This document shows positions 45,448 to 54,255 of a stretch of DNA of 64,000 nucleotides, in pieces. The translations under genes and the position numbers were made by a program. This stretch comes from Fusobacterium perfoetens (lineage in GTDB: Bacteria; Fusobacteriota; Fusobacteriia; Fusobacteriales; Fusobacteriaceae), in contig NZ_JADYUD010000004.1 in the NCBI RefSeq assembly GCF_021531595.1, positions 62,001 to 126,000 of the forward strand. Direction: 5' to 3'. Within the stretch, counting starts at the first letter, position 1. Every line of letters starts with the position of its first letter. Under the pieces are notes generated by a model that saw nothing but the letters and a program-made list of their open reading frames with translations, had not been told where the DNA came from and searched no databases.

Positions 45448-46374
45448 ATGAATAATAAAAATAATAATGACAGGTTTTATTCTTTAAATAATTATTTAAA
45501 AGAAACTTTTGGTCATAAGATATATAAAGTTTCTCTTGATGGAGGATTTACATGTCCAAACAGAGATGGAACTATATCTTCAAAAGGTTGTCTTTTTTGC
45601 AGTGACAGAGGAAGTGGAGAATTTACTGGAGAGAGAGGAAATTCTATAACAAAACAGATAGAAGAACAACTTGAATTTATTTCTGGTAAAAATGAAAATA
45701 ATAATGTAATAGCTTATTTTCAAAATTTTACAAATACTTATGCCCCTATAGAATATTTAAAAAAAATATATTACGAAGCATTATCTCATGAAAAAGTTAT
45801 GGGAATTGCTATTGCTACAAGGCCCGATTGTTTAAATGATGAAGTTTTAAACCTCTTATCAGAAATCAATAATAAATTTTTTCTTTGGATAGAACTTGGA
45901 TTACAAACTGCAAAAAATAATACAGCAGAGATTATAAACAGGGGATATAAGACTTCATGCTATATTGAAGCTTGTGAAAAATTAAACAGCAGAAATATAA
46001 AATTTGTAACACATATGATAGTGGGACTTCCTTTTGAAACAAAAGAAGATATTATTAATACAGCCCAGCTTATAAATAATGTAAATTCATGGGGAATTAA
46101 AATTCATCTTCTTTATATATTAAAAAATAGTCCTCTTGAAAAATATTATAATGAATATAAGTTTAAAGTTTTTGAAAAAGATGAATACACAGATATTGTT
46201 ATAGAAATTATATCAATATTAAATCCTAATATAGTTGTTCACAGACTTACAGGAGATGCTAAAAAAGAAGATCTTTTTCTGCCTTTATGGAGTACAGATA
46301 AAAGAGGGGTTTTAAATGATATTCAAAAAAAATTAAAATCAAGAAACATATATCAAGGAAAGGAGTATAAATAA
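45448..46374 (+). CDS. TIGR01212-type radical SAM protein (YtqA/YhcC-like)
   Basis: A 308-residue radical SAM protein with the family's spaced cluster motif C36-x11-C48-x2-C51 (CPNRDGTISSKGCLFC), then YFQNFTNTYAP and IATRPDCL. Elp3-like SAM-binding strands follow (FLWIELGLQT, THMIVGLPFET), and it ends with HRLTGDAKKEDL...PLWSTDK. Reported relatives include YtqA/YhcC of unknown role. It starts 13 bases after GGGGG and its stop abuts the ATG of the RpiR gene. Confidence 0.92.
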   Translation: MNNKNNNDRFYSLNNYLKETFGHKIYKVSLDGGFTCPNRDGTISSKGCLFCSDRGSGEFTGERGNSITKQIEEQLEFISGKNENNNVIAYFQNFTNTYAPIEYLKKIYYEALSHEKVMGIAIATRPDCLNDEVLNLLSEINNKFFLWIELGLQTAKNNTAEIINRGYKTSCYIEACEKLNSRNIKFVTHMIVGLPFETKEDIINTAQLINNVNSWGIKIHLLYILKNSPLEKYYNEYKFKVFEKDEYTDIVIEIISILNPNIVVHRLTGDAKKEDLFLPLWSTDKRGVLNDIQKKLKSRNIYQGKEYK

Positions 46375-47229
46375 ATGAGTGTAATATCAAAAATTAAAGA
46401 AATGCACAATGAAATGACAGCTAAAGAAAAGAAAATAAGTAAATATATTCTTCAGCATCTTGATAAAATAGTATATATGAATACTTATCAGATTGCTGAT
46501 AAATGTAAAGTCAGCCAAGCATCTGTTGTAAGGTTTGCAAAAAAATTAGGATATTCTGGTTTTCCTGAATTTAAAATCTCTTTTGGAAGAGACATGGGAA
46601 GAAGAGATGTAGAAGACAAAGTAAATTTCATTTATGAAGATATCCATGAAACAGATGGATTGGAAGATCTTGTAAAAAAAATTGCTTATGCAAATAGCAA
46701 TATAATTCAAGATACATATTCTATTCTTGATGTGAATAGTATCAGACAGGCAATTGATGTATTAAAAAATGCAAGAAAAATTTTTATACTTGGAGCAGGT
46801 TATTCAGGAATAGTTGCTAAAGACTTTCATTATAAACTTGGGGAATTAGGTATGAATTCCACATGTGAGTCTGATTATCATATTCTTCTTGCTAGTATTT
46901 CCACTCTTAATGAAAACGATGCTGTATTTGTAATTTCACAAGGAGGAAAAACTCTTGATATTTATAATCTTGTAAAAGAAGCTAAAAAAAGAAAAGTAAA
47001 AATAATTTCTGTTACACAGATGTCATCAAATCCTATAAGAGATCTCGCTGATATTAAAATAAGTACAATAGTTGAAAAAAATAATTTTCGTTCAACTGCC
47101 CTTTCTTCAAGAATTGCACAACTAACAATTATAGATATAATCTATGTTGCTCTTATAACTGAAAACAAGCAGCTTGCTGAAAAATATATAGGAGATGCTA
47201 TAAAACTTGTAAGTGACTTTAAAATGTAG
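46375..47229 (+). CDS. RpiR-family transcriptional regulator
   Basis: A 284-residue protein: N-terminal HTH (about 1-77, with ADKCKVSQASVVRFAKKLGYSGFPEFK) and C-terminal SIS sugar-phosphate domain (about 125-255, ILGAGYSGIVAKDFHYKL ... VFVISQGGKTLDIYNL). Its ATG follows the preceding stop directly, so it is co-transcribed with the radical SAM gene. nagB follows 177 bases later with its own promoter, so amino-sugar phosphate is the likely ligand and nagB the likely target. Confidence 0.92.
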   Translation: MSVISKIKEMHNEMTAKEKKISKYILQHLDKIVYMNTYQIADKCKVSQASVVRFAKKLGYSGFPEFKISFGRDMGRRDVEDKVNFIYEDIHETDGLEDLVKKIAYANSNIIQDTYSILDVNSIRQAIDVLKNARKIFILGAGYSGIVAKDFHYKLGELGMNSTCESDYHILLASISTLNENDAVFVISQGGKTLDIYNLVKEAKKRKVKIISVTQMSSNPIRDLADIKISTIVEKNNFRSTALSSRIAQLTIIDIIYVALITENKQLAEKYIGDAIKLVSDFKM

Positions 47230-47280
47230 AATATAAATATAAAACCATTATATCTTGAAATATTCAGATTAATGAATTAA

Positions 47281-47301
47281 TTTTGAAAAAATAATTCAAA
47301 A
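47281..47301. promoter_or_regulatory. Palindrome upstream of nagB, possible RpiR operator
   Basis: TTTTGAA, seven bases, TTCAAAA: a perfect 7-7-7 dyad about 37 bases upstream of the nagB -35 box. Assignment to the RpiR protein is inference. Confidence 0.3.
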
Positions 47302-47337
47302 TTTATTTTAAAATTTGTATTTTTATTTCTTTTTTGG

Positions 47338-47366
47338 TTGATTTTTTATGAATAAAGTGTTATCCT
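47338..47366 (+). promoter_or_regulatory. Promoter of nagB
   Basis: TTGATT (47338-47343), 17 bases, then TATCCT (47361-47366). Confidence 0.6.
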
Positions 47367-47406
47367 ATTTATGTAAGGAATGTATAAATGTTTTTAGGAG
47401 GATAAA

Positions 47407-48237
47407 ATGAGATTAGTAATAACAGATAAAAATTTTTGTGACTGGGCTGCTGTACATGTAGCAAGAAGAATATTGGAAGCTAAACCTACAAAAGAAAAAC
47501 CTTTTGTTTTAGGACTTCCTACTGGAGGAACTCCTGTTAATATGTACAAAAGATTAGTTCAATTCTATAAAGATGGCATCTTATCTTTTGAAAATGTTGT
47601 AACTTTCAACATGGACGAATATGTAGGACTTGAGCCAAGCAATGAGCAAAGTTATTACAATTATATGCATACAAACCTTTTTGATCATGTGGATATTAAA
47701 CCTGAAAATATCAATATGCTTAACGGAATGGCAACAGATTATAAAGCTGAATGTCAAAGATATGAAGATAAAATAAAATCTTATGGAGGAATAAACTTAT
47801 TTGTTGGAGGAATTGGACCAGATGGACACATTGCCTTCAATGAACCAGGTTCATCTTTAAGTTCAAGAACAAGAGATAAAGAACTTACTCACGATACTAT
47901 TATAGCAAACTCAAGATTTTTTGGAGGAGATATAACTAAAGTTCCAAAGCTTGCTCTTACTGTTGGAGTAGGAACTGTAATGGATGCAGATGAAGTTTTA
48001 ATTCTTGTAAATGGAGCAGGAAAAGCAAGAGCTCTTCAACATGCAGTAGAAGAGGGAGTAAATCACATGTGGACAATATCAGCTCTTCAAATGCATAGAA
48101 ATGGAATTATTGTTTCTGATGAAGATGCAACTTTAGAATTAAAAGTTGGTACTTACAGATACTTTAAAGACATTGAACAAAATAATCTTGATACAGATAA
48201 AATGATAGCAGATTTATATGCTGAATATAAAAAATAA
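47407..48237 (+). CDS. nagB: Glucosamine-6-phosphate deaminase
   Basis: A 276-residue aldo-keto isomerase/deaminase. [13 protein letters not shown] (36-48) binds phosphate; [10 protein letters not shown] (about 69-78) has the catalytic Asp; [18 protein letters not shown] (about 137-154) has the ring-opening His. It turns glucosamine-6-phosphate into fructose-6-phosphate and ammonia. No nagA beside it. AGGAGG precedes the ATG. Confidence 0.97.
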   Translation: MRLVITDKNFCDWAAVHVARRILEAKPTKEKPFVLGLPTGGTPVNMYKRLVQFYKDGILSFENVVTFNMDEYVGLEPSNEQSYYNYMHTNLFDHVDIKPENINMLNGMATDYKAECQRYEDKIKSYGGINLFVGGIGPDGHIAFNEPGSSLSSRTRDKELTHDTIIANSRFFGGDITKVPKLALTVGVGTVMDADEVLILVNGAGKARALQHAVEEGVNHMWTISALQMHRNGIIVSDEDATLELKVGTYRYFKDIEQNNLDTDKMIADLYAEYKK

Positions 48238-48249
48238 AATATAAAAAAG

Positions 48250-48277
48250 AGGGAGATTTCAAAAATGAAGTCTCCCT
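48250..48277. terminator. Terminator between nagB and esterase genes
   Basis: AGGGAGATTTC (48250-48260) pairs with GAAGTCTCCCT (48267-48277), with one G-T pair, between convergent genes. Confidence 0.75.
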
Positions 48278-48283
48278 TATTTG

Positions 48284-49042
48284 TTATTTTATTAAATCAA
48301 GTTCATAAAAAATCATTGGAAGCTCTTTTTCCCATGAAGCTTCAGTATGTTCTCCTTCAATTATAAGATGTGGGAAAACTTGGGCACCTTTTGAAGAAAA
48401 AATTCTTGCCATAGCAAGATTTTTCTCTGTTCCTATAGCAAGTTCTTTTGAACCTCTGAACTCCTTTCTTCCCCAACTTATATATATTTTAGTATCAGGA
48501 TTAAATTGTGATTTTGATATTTCATTTGCAAGTCTTCCAAAAACATGGTCATAAAAAGGAGATACACAGGCTGCTTTTGAAAATATATCAGATCTTACTC
48601 CAACTGCATAAACAGACATAAGTCCTCCCATAGAACTACCACCTATTCCTGTATATTTTCTTTCAGAAAGAGTTGGATATTTTTCATCTATATAGGGTTT
48701 TAATATATCTACAATCCAATCAACAGTAATTTTACCAAGTCCTTCTATAAATCCAAATCTTTTATCAGTAAATGAGTAAGGAGAAAATTCACAAAGCCTC
48801 ATATTTCCTTCATGATTGCATTCAAGACCTACAATGATTATCTTTCCCTCTGCTTTATCAAGAAAATTTTTTATTCCCCATGATTTTCCATAAGTAGCAT
48901 CTTCATCAAAAAAGAGATTATGTCCATCAAACATATATAAAACAGGAAATCTTTCTCCTTTTTTAATTTCATCAGGAATATAGATATGAAGCATTCTTGA
49001 AAGATTAAAAGGTTCTATAAAAATTTCTTCTTTTATTATCAT
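48284..49042 (-). CDS. Alpha/beta-hydrolase esterase (esterase D / PF00756 type)
   Basis: A 252-residue protein beginning like putative esterases (RMLHIYIPDEIKKGERFPVLYMFDGHNLFFDEDATYG). The nucleophile elbow is GGSSMGG (about 133-139). The catalytic acid lies late, and the His is in IEGEHTEASWEKELP (about 230-237). Cytosolic, no signal peptide. It lies downstream of a second esterase (36 bases) and an ATP-grasp gene on one strand, so they form an operon. Substrate unknown; probably an ester or amide made by the ATP-grasp partner. Confidence 0.88.
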   Translation of the reverse strand: MIIKEEIFIEPFNLSRMLHIYIPDEIKKGERFPVLYMFDGHNLFFDEDATYGKSWGIKNFLDKAEGKIIIVGLECNHEGNMRLCEFSPYSFTDKRFGFIEGLGKITVDWIVDILKPYIDEKYPTLSERKYTGIGGSSMGGLMSVYAVGVRSDIFSKAACVSPFYDHVFGRLANEISKSQFNPDTKIYISWGRKEFRGSKELAIGTEKNLAMARIFSSKGAQVFPHLIIEGEHTEASWEKELPMIFYELDLIK

Positions 49043-49078
49043 TTTAAACTCCTTAGATAAAATATCAGTACAATAAAA

Positions 49079-49834
49079 TTATAACATATGTTTAAGGAAA
49101 TATGGAAGCTGAACTTTCCACCAAGGCCAGTCATGATCAACATCATGCCCCCAATAGTCAATCCATGCAGGAACTTGAAGTTTTTCTAATATTCCTTTTA
49201 TCTTATTTGTATCTTCAATACATTCATTTTCCCATTTTCCTTGCCCTACACAAATTACTATTTCAGAGTGTCTATACATATTAAGATAATAATGTTCCCA
49301 AGGAATATTTTTTAAATAATCAACAGGTGAGTTATCGTATATCAGGCTGTCATTATAATTTGGAAAAAAGAATCTTGCGTCATATAGTCCACTAAGAGCT
49401 ATAAGATTATCAAAAATATCAGGACGGCGGAAAAAGAAATTAGCAGAATGATAAGCTCCCATACTGCATCCTGTTGTCATAAATTTTCCGTGATAATCTT
49501 CGTGAGCAGTTTGATTATGAATATATCTAAATTTTGGAATTGCTTCATTTACTATATAATTAAACCATCTTTCGTGTTGTACTATTCTTTCGTGATAATC
49601 TCCATCTTTTTTTGACCAACTCTCAAGGTCTATGCTATCAACACAGAAAAGCTGAAGTTTTCCTTGCTCTATAAATTCAGCAACAGCATCTATCATTCCA
49701 AAATTATAAAAATCAAAGAAGCGTCCATCTTGTGCAGGAAAAACAACACAAGGTTTTCCACTATGTCCGTAAACCATAAATTCCATATCTCTCCCTAGAG
49801 AGTGGCTGTATTCCTTATAATATGCAGTATGCAT
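49079..49834 (-). CDS. Second alpha/beta-hydrolase esterase, 251 aa
   Basis: A 251-residue protein of the same broad fold, with YGHSGKPCVVFPAQDGRFFDFYNF (a Trp/Phe-rich cap), nucleophile elbow TGCSMGAYHS (about 125-134) and a C-terminal DYWGHDVDHDWPWWK His loop. It differs clearly from the neighbour (SMGA vs SMGG, different cap), so they are paralogous members with separate tasks, not a recent duplication. Middle gene of the ATP-grasp operon. Confidence 0.88.
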   Translation of the reverse strand: MHTAYYKEYSHSLGRDMEFMVYGHSGKPCVVFPAQDGRFFDFYNFGMIDAVAEFIEQGKLQLFCVDSIDLESWSKKDGDYHERIVQHERWFNYIVNEAIPKFRYIHNQTAHEDYHGKFMTTGCSMGAYHSANFFFRRPDIFDNLIALSGLYDARFFFPNYNDSLIYDNSPVDYLKNIPWEHYYLNMYRHSEIVICVGQGKWENECIEDTNKIKGILEKLQVPAWIDYWGHDVDHDWPWWKVQLPYFLKHML

Positions 49835-49873
49835 TTTAAAATCCCCCCTGTAAGATTATATAAGCAGTTATTA

Positions 49874-51070
49874 TTAATATTTTTTCAAATACATATTACC
49901 AAGTTCAAAACATTCATCTAGTGTTTTAAATCTTGCAATAATCATATCATTTCCCATAGCAGCAGACATAATATCTGGCATTCTTTCTTTCATAACTATG
50001 CTGTCTTTGTATTTTTCAATAACTTCTTCTTGTGAGAAAACATAATTATGCATATCTCTTCTTGCAAGACAAACACAATGGTAAGGTCTTGAATTTTTAT
50101 CAAAATTTCCTTTGTCAGTTGTAACCATATCAGCCCAGATTTGATAAACATCAATATCATTAGCAAAATTCATCATATCAGGAGTAAATCCTCCTGGAGG
50201 ACGCATATTTACTTCAAGACCTACAATATCTCCCTTGTTTCCAAGTCCTTTTTTATCTTCAAGAAGTCTAAAAAATTCACAGTGGAAAAAACGGCTGTTA
50301 GTATCAAATGATTTTACAGTTTTTCTTCCTGCTTCTTTTAAATCTTGTGGTATTTCTCTATATGAATAGTAAATAAGATCTATCTGATCATTTACAAGAT
50401 CCATTACAGGAACAGGATAAGCATGGGCAGTTTCAAATATTATATCTTTTTTGCTGTCAGCTATTCCATCGTAAGATAAAAGTTCTCCGTTTATAAATTC
50501 TTCCATTATATATTCTACATTTTTATCATGTGTAGCATAGAAATACTTCATTTCTTCATCATTAGAAAGTTTATATGTTGCAGCAGCTCCAACCCCATTA
50601 TTTGGTTTTACTACAACAGGATATCCTACCTCGTCTATAAATTTTTTACCATCTTCATAATATGGAGTCACTATATGATAACGAGCTATCAGAACTCCAG
50701 CTTTTTTATAAAATTCTTTCATCTGACTTTTATATTTTATTCCTCCGATTCTATCTTCTTTTAGTCCTGTATTAATATTAAAATCAGTACGAAGTTTTGC
50801 ATCTCTTAAAAGCCAGTATTCATTATTTGATTCCAGCCAATCAATACGACCATATTTAAAAGTAAAGTATGCACAAGCACGGTAAACCTCATCATAATTT
50901 TCAAGAGATGATACTTTATAATATTCATTTAAGACATTTTTAAGTTCAGTGCTTAAATTATCATATTCTTCATCTCCTATTGCTAGAGTATTTACACCAT
51001 TATTTTTAAGTCCCCTACAAAAATTCCAATAATTTTTTGGAAAATTTGGTGATATAAATACAAAATTCAT
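49874..51070 (-). CDS. ATP-grasp ligase
   Basis: A 398-residue ATP-grasp protein. The N-terminus (MNFVFISPNFPKNYWNF) is a Rossmann-like pre-ATP-grasp domain. GYPVVVKPNNGVGAAATYKL (about 148-167) is the ATP loop, VEYIMEEFINGELLSYDGI (about 186-204) the adenine clamp, and VGLEVNMRPPGGFTPDM (about 294-310) the Mg site. It ligates an acid to an amine or thiol via an acyl phosphate, and the substrate cannot be read. It heads an operon with two esterases and starts after GGGGTGAGGG. Confidence 0.88.
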   Translation of the reverse strand: MNFVFISPNFPKNYWNFCRGLKNNGVNTLAIGDEEYDNLSTELKNVLNEYYKVSSLENYDEVYRACAYFTFKYGRIDWLESNNEYWLLRDAKLRTDFNINTGLKEDRIGGIKYKSQMKEFYKKAGVLIARYHIVTPYYEDGKKFIDEVGYPVVVKPNNGVGAAATYKLSNDEEMKYFYATHDKNVEYIMEEFINGELLSYDGIADSKKDIIFETAHAYPVPVMDLVNDQIDLIYYSYREIPQDLKEAGRKTVKSFDTNSRFFHCEFFRLLEDKKGLGNKGDIVGLEVNMRPPGGFTPDMMNFANDIDVYQIWADMVTTDKGNFDKNSRPYHCVCLARRDMHNYVFSQEEVIEKYKDSIVMKERMPDIMSAAMGNDMIIARFKTLDECFELGNMYLKKY

Positions 51071-51382
51071 AAACCCTCACCCCTATTTCACATAAAAATA
51101 TTACACTAATAATAGCACAATCCAAATTCATAATCAATAGTTTTACTTTATAAACTATAGCTTTAGGTCAATATATGACATTCTAATTTTTTCTATTTTC
51201 TGATTTTTCAAAGATAAAAATATTAAAATAAAGATTCTTATTTTCCGATATATTTTTTAAATTATGCATATCTATGAAAAAAATTATTTCATAAAAGCTG
51301 AAAGAAACAACTTTTTCATTGTAAAATGATTTTTAAAATGCTATCATTAAGATATAGCAAATTATTAAGGAGGTAATAAATT
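51071..51382. other. Divergent intergenic region with two promoters
   Basis: This 312-base gap holds two promoters. The minus-strand ATP-grasp promoter is TTGATT (51137-51132), 17 bases, TATTAT (51114-51109). The plus-strand DUF3298 promoter is TTGTAA (51319-51324), 17 bases, TATCAT (51342-51347). I see no ORF, repeat or riboswitch in the rest. Confidence 0.5.
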
Positions 51383-52045
51383 ATGAACGCTAAAAAAATT
51401 ATTGTTCCTTTTTTATTGATTTCATCTATAGCTTTTGCAGATGTTCAGGTGGAATCTATAAAGAAAGAAAAAACAAGTAAGGATTTTTCTTATAACCTTA
51501 CAGTTCCACAATTTAAATTTGATGGTCAACCTATGACTGATTTAAACGGAGCATTTACAAATGAAATACTTACAGCTGTAAGAAAAGCAGAGTTTGAAGG
51601 GGCTGAACTTAAAAAAACAGGTTCTGTTGCTAAAGCAGAAGCAGTTATTAGTTTTAAAGAGTATAAAAATAGCTTTGGAGTTACTTCTGTTGTTACAAAC
51701 AATTATTCTTACGGTGGTGGAGCTAACGGAGAAACTGTTTTAAGTAGTTATAACATTGATAATTTAACAGGTAAAATTTTGACTTTTGATGATGTGTTTA
51801 TAAGAAGTGCAAAAGAATCTATAGAAAAAGGAATATTACAAGCTATAAAAAATAATAAGTCAGGAAAATATTTTGAAAATACTTTAGGAGTAAATCTTGA
51901 TAACTCAATTATGTTTTTTGATGGTGACTATGTATATTTCCAATTCCAACAATATACAATAGGGCCTCGTTCTTCAGGAAATCCTGCTTTTAAATATAAC
52001 AAAGAAATATTAAAACCATTTTTTAAATACGAATTTAACAAATAA
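51383..52045 (+). CDS. Secreted DUF3298-domain protein
   Basis: A 220-residue protein with a signal peptide (MNAKKIIVPFLLISSIAFA, cut near residue 19). It is a DUF4163/DUF3298-like protein: the latter half contains YSYGGGANGETVLSSYNIDNLTGKILTFDDVF, the usual DUF3298 motif, and ends QFQQYTIGPRSSGNPAF. Relatives occur in PdaC and RsiV of B. subtilis, which bind or sense cell-wall glycans or lysozyme. No catalytic domain is attached here, so a periplasmic binding role is inferred. Confidence 0.85.
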   Translation: MNAKKIIVPFLLISSIAFADVQVESIKKEKTSKDFSYNLTVPQFKFDGQPMTDLNGAFTNEILTAVRKAEFEGAELKKTGSVAKAEAVISFKEYKNSFGVTSVVTNNYSYGGGANGETVLSSYNIDNLTGKILTFDDVFIRSAKESIEKGILQAIKNNKSGKYFENTLGVNLDNSIMFFDGDYVYFQFQQYTIGPRSSGNPAFKYNKEILKPFFKYEFNK

Positions 52046-52067
52046 ATTAAAATTTCAAAATAATTTT

Positions 52068-52206
52068 TAATAGGACTTTTATTAAAAGAAGAAAAATACA
52101 GGGCTGTATATTTGGAATTATTTATAAATTTTTCATATTTTCTCTGAAAATTTTATTTTATAATCTCATACAGCCCTGTAAATTTTTAGCAAAAATAGTC
52201 CTATTA
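52068..52206. repeat. Nested hairpin repeat element C
   Basis: Inner arms TACAGGGCTGTAT (52097-52109) and ATACAGCCCTGTA (52168-52180) pair perfectly. Outer arms TAATAGGACT (52068-52077) and AGTCCTATTA (52197-52206) do too. The inner core resembles elements A and B. It lies between the convergent DUF3298 and recombinase genes. Confidence 0.7.
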
Positions 52207-52387
52207 TAAAAAATATTTAAATAGAAATATAAAACATCATATAATTATTTTAAAATAATAATTATTTTTTATATAAAAATAATAAAACTCAATATAATAT
52301 TAATTATATCTAATTATATTTTTTAAATAATTATTATTTTTATGTTTTATTATTTTTTGTATTTTGTAATTATTATTAAAATAAAAT
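52207..52387. other. Extremely AT-rich spacer before the recombinase gene end
   Basis: About 180 bases made nearly wholly of A and T, with repeated ATAATTATT/AATAATTAT runs and several overlapping dyads. No ORF, no promoter of good spacing and no dif-like site could be picked out. It may only be the 3-prime trailer of the recombinase transcript. Confidence 0.5.
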
Positions 52388-53383
52388 TTATTTTTCATTT
52401 TCTTGTAAATACTCAGGTAATTTTGAAATTACCCTTTTATCAAGGATACTTTTTGCATTTATATAAATCTCAGTTACTCTAGTGTCAGCATGACCTAAAA
52501 AGTCTCTTATTTCTAAAATGTCAGCACCATTTGCAGAAAGTTCAGTTGCAATAGCATGTCTTATATTATGTGGGCTTATATCTATTCCAATAGATTTTCC
52601 CATTTCTTGAATTATATTATATAGTGCTTTATATGAAAGCTGAGTATTTTTTTGAAAAGAACTAGGAAAGACAAATTTTTCTTCCATATCTTCTTCTGAA
52701 AAATTATACATATTCATTACAAAATTTTTATACTCATTCAGCTTTTTTACAAGAATTTCATGAACTGGTTTATACTGTTCTCTTCCACTTTTAGTTTTTT
52801 CCAATTTTATAAAGTAATCATTATCTCTTTTAAGAATATTATTGTATCGGACATTTATTAATTCCTGACTTCTCATTCCAGTATAAAAAAGCGTATAAAG
52901 AATAATTGTATTTCTATACTCTTTTTCTCCATATACTTTATATGTATCTAATATTTTTTTTATATCTTCAAAAGAAACTTTTAAAATATTATCAATATTT
53001 CTTCCAGTTTTAAAAAGTTTCACAAACTTAAAAGGATTTTTTACTCCATGTTTTTCAAGTTCATTATATAAAGATTTTAATGCCGAAATAATTTTATTCA
53101 CAGATGTTTTTTTTAAATTTCTTTCATACAAAAGATGTGAAAGATAATCTTCTACATCCTCTTCAGATATATCAGACATAAGTTCTACAATTTCATCTCT
53201 CTGTATAGGCTCCCCATTATCATATACAAAAAGTAAGAAATCATTAAGATAGAAAAGATAATCTTTCATAGTTTTTTCACTTCTGTAAATTTCAAATATG
53301 GATTTTCTATTTTCTTTTTCTCTTTTTTTTCTTCTTCTGACTGTAACTTCACTGTTGCTTCTGTTTATGATATCAAAATCCAA
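52388..53383 (-). CDS. Tyrosine recombinase, XerC/XerD-like
   Basis: A 331-residue tyrosine recombinase. N-terminal SAM-like core-binding domain (about 30-130), then a catalytic domain with Arg in TGMRSQELI (about 170), Lys in EKTKSGREQ, HNIRH (about 275-279), GHADTRVTEIY with the His and the nucleophile Tyr. A basic N-terminal tail (RRRKKREKEN) is unusual. Neighbours are housekeeping genes, so this is more likely a chromosomal or genus-specific Xer enzyme than a prophage integrase. Copies of AGTCCTATTA flank the gene. Confidence 0.9.
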   Translation of the reverse strand: MDFDIINRSNSEVTVRRRKKREKENRKSIFEIYRSEKTMKDYLFYLNDFLLFVYDNGEPIQRDEIVELMSDISEEDVEDYLSHLLYERNLKKTSVNKIISALKSLYNELEKHGVKNPFKFVKLFKTGRNIDNILKVSFEDIKKILDTYKVYGEKEYRNTIILYTLFYTGMRSQELINVRYNNILKRDNDYFIKLEKTKSGREQYKPVHEILVKKLNEYKNFVMNMYNFSEEDMEEKFVFPSSFQKNTQLSYKALYNIIQEMGKSIGIDISPHNIRHAIATELSANGADILEIRDFLGHADTRVTEIYINAKSILDKRVISKLPEYLQENEK

Positions 53384-53445
53384 GATTATCCCTCCTTTTT
53401 AAATTTTCATTTCATAAAAGTCCTATTAAATAATTTAAATAATTT

Positions 53446-54126
53446 TTATTCTATATCTCCTATCTCTACTTCTTTCACTTCTCCAAGTTCCATTTCTTTA
53501 AGTTCTAATTTTCCAAAAGAAATTCTTTTAAGATATACTACTTTGTTATTTACAGCTTCTAACATTTTTTTAACTTGATGGAATTTTCCTTCTTTTATAG
53601 TAAGATGAATTTTTTTCTCTTCTATTTTTTTTGCTTCTGCAGGCATTGTAATATACCCACCAATATCAACACCTTTTCTTAATTTTTCTAAATCGTCTTC
53701 AGAAATATCCTTTTCAAGTTCTGCATAATAAGTTTTATCAACATGACTTTTAGGAGAAAGAAGTCTATGATTAAGCTGCCCATCGTTAGTAAGAAGTAGA
53801 AGTCCTTCTGTATCTTTATCAAGTCTTCCAACAGGAGCAAGATCCTTTTTTATTACCCAATCAGGAAGAATATCCATTACAGTTTTTTCTCTAGGATCAT
53901 CAACTGCTGTAATATATCCCGAAATTTTATTTAAAATATAATATCGGAATTTTTTATATTTTATAATTTTTTCATTATATTTTACTATATCTTTTTCTTC
54001 ATTAACATTTTCTTTAGGTGATGAAACTGTTTTTTCATTAACTGAAACAGCACCACTGTCTATAATTTTTTTTACTTCTTTTCTGCTTCCTATTCCACAT
54101 TCTGTTAAGTATTTATCTAATCTCAT
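53446..54126 (-). CDS. rsuA: 16S rRNA pseudouridine synthase RsuA
   Basis: A 226-residue protein: S4 domain (1 to about 58, MRLDKYLTECGIGSRKEVKK) and catalytic domain with APVGRLDKDTEGLLLLTNDG (Asp nucleophile near 104) and GKFHQVKKMLEAV. The RsuA-type length and spacing indicate pseudouridine 516 of 16S rRNA, though RluE/F-type targets cannot be excluded. Confidence 0.93.
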   Translation of the reverse strand: MRLDKYLTECGIGSRKEVKKIIDSGAVSVNEKTVSSPKENVNEEKDIVKYNEKIIKYKKFRYYILNKISGYITAVDDPREKTVMDILPDWVIKKDLAPVGRLDKDTEGLLLLTNDGQLNHRLLSPKSHVDKTYYAELEKDISEDDLEKLRKGVDIGGYITMPAEAKKIEEKKIHLTIKEGKFHQVKKMLEAVNNKVVYLKRISFGKLELKEMELGEVKEVEIGDIE

Positions 54127-54255
54127 ATAAATATTTTATCTCCTTTCATCGTCTATTATGATTATACCACATATCCCTAAAGTAATAAATCAGTTGTGAA
54201 TTTACTTTTAATCATGCTATAATTAACATAGTAATGTTTAAAAGGAGAGATATAA

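Noticed and set aside
52207-52387. Replication origin or dif site in the AT-rich spacer
   Set aside because: No DnaA boxes or 28-base dif-like dyad seen; strong AT bias alone is not enough.
52388-53383. Prophage or integrative-element integrase
   Set aside because: No phage, conjugation or tRNA genes around it; neighbours are housekeeping and codon use is alike, so a chromosomal Xer-type enzyme is preferred.
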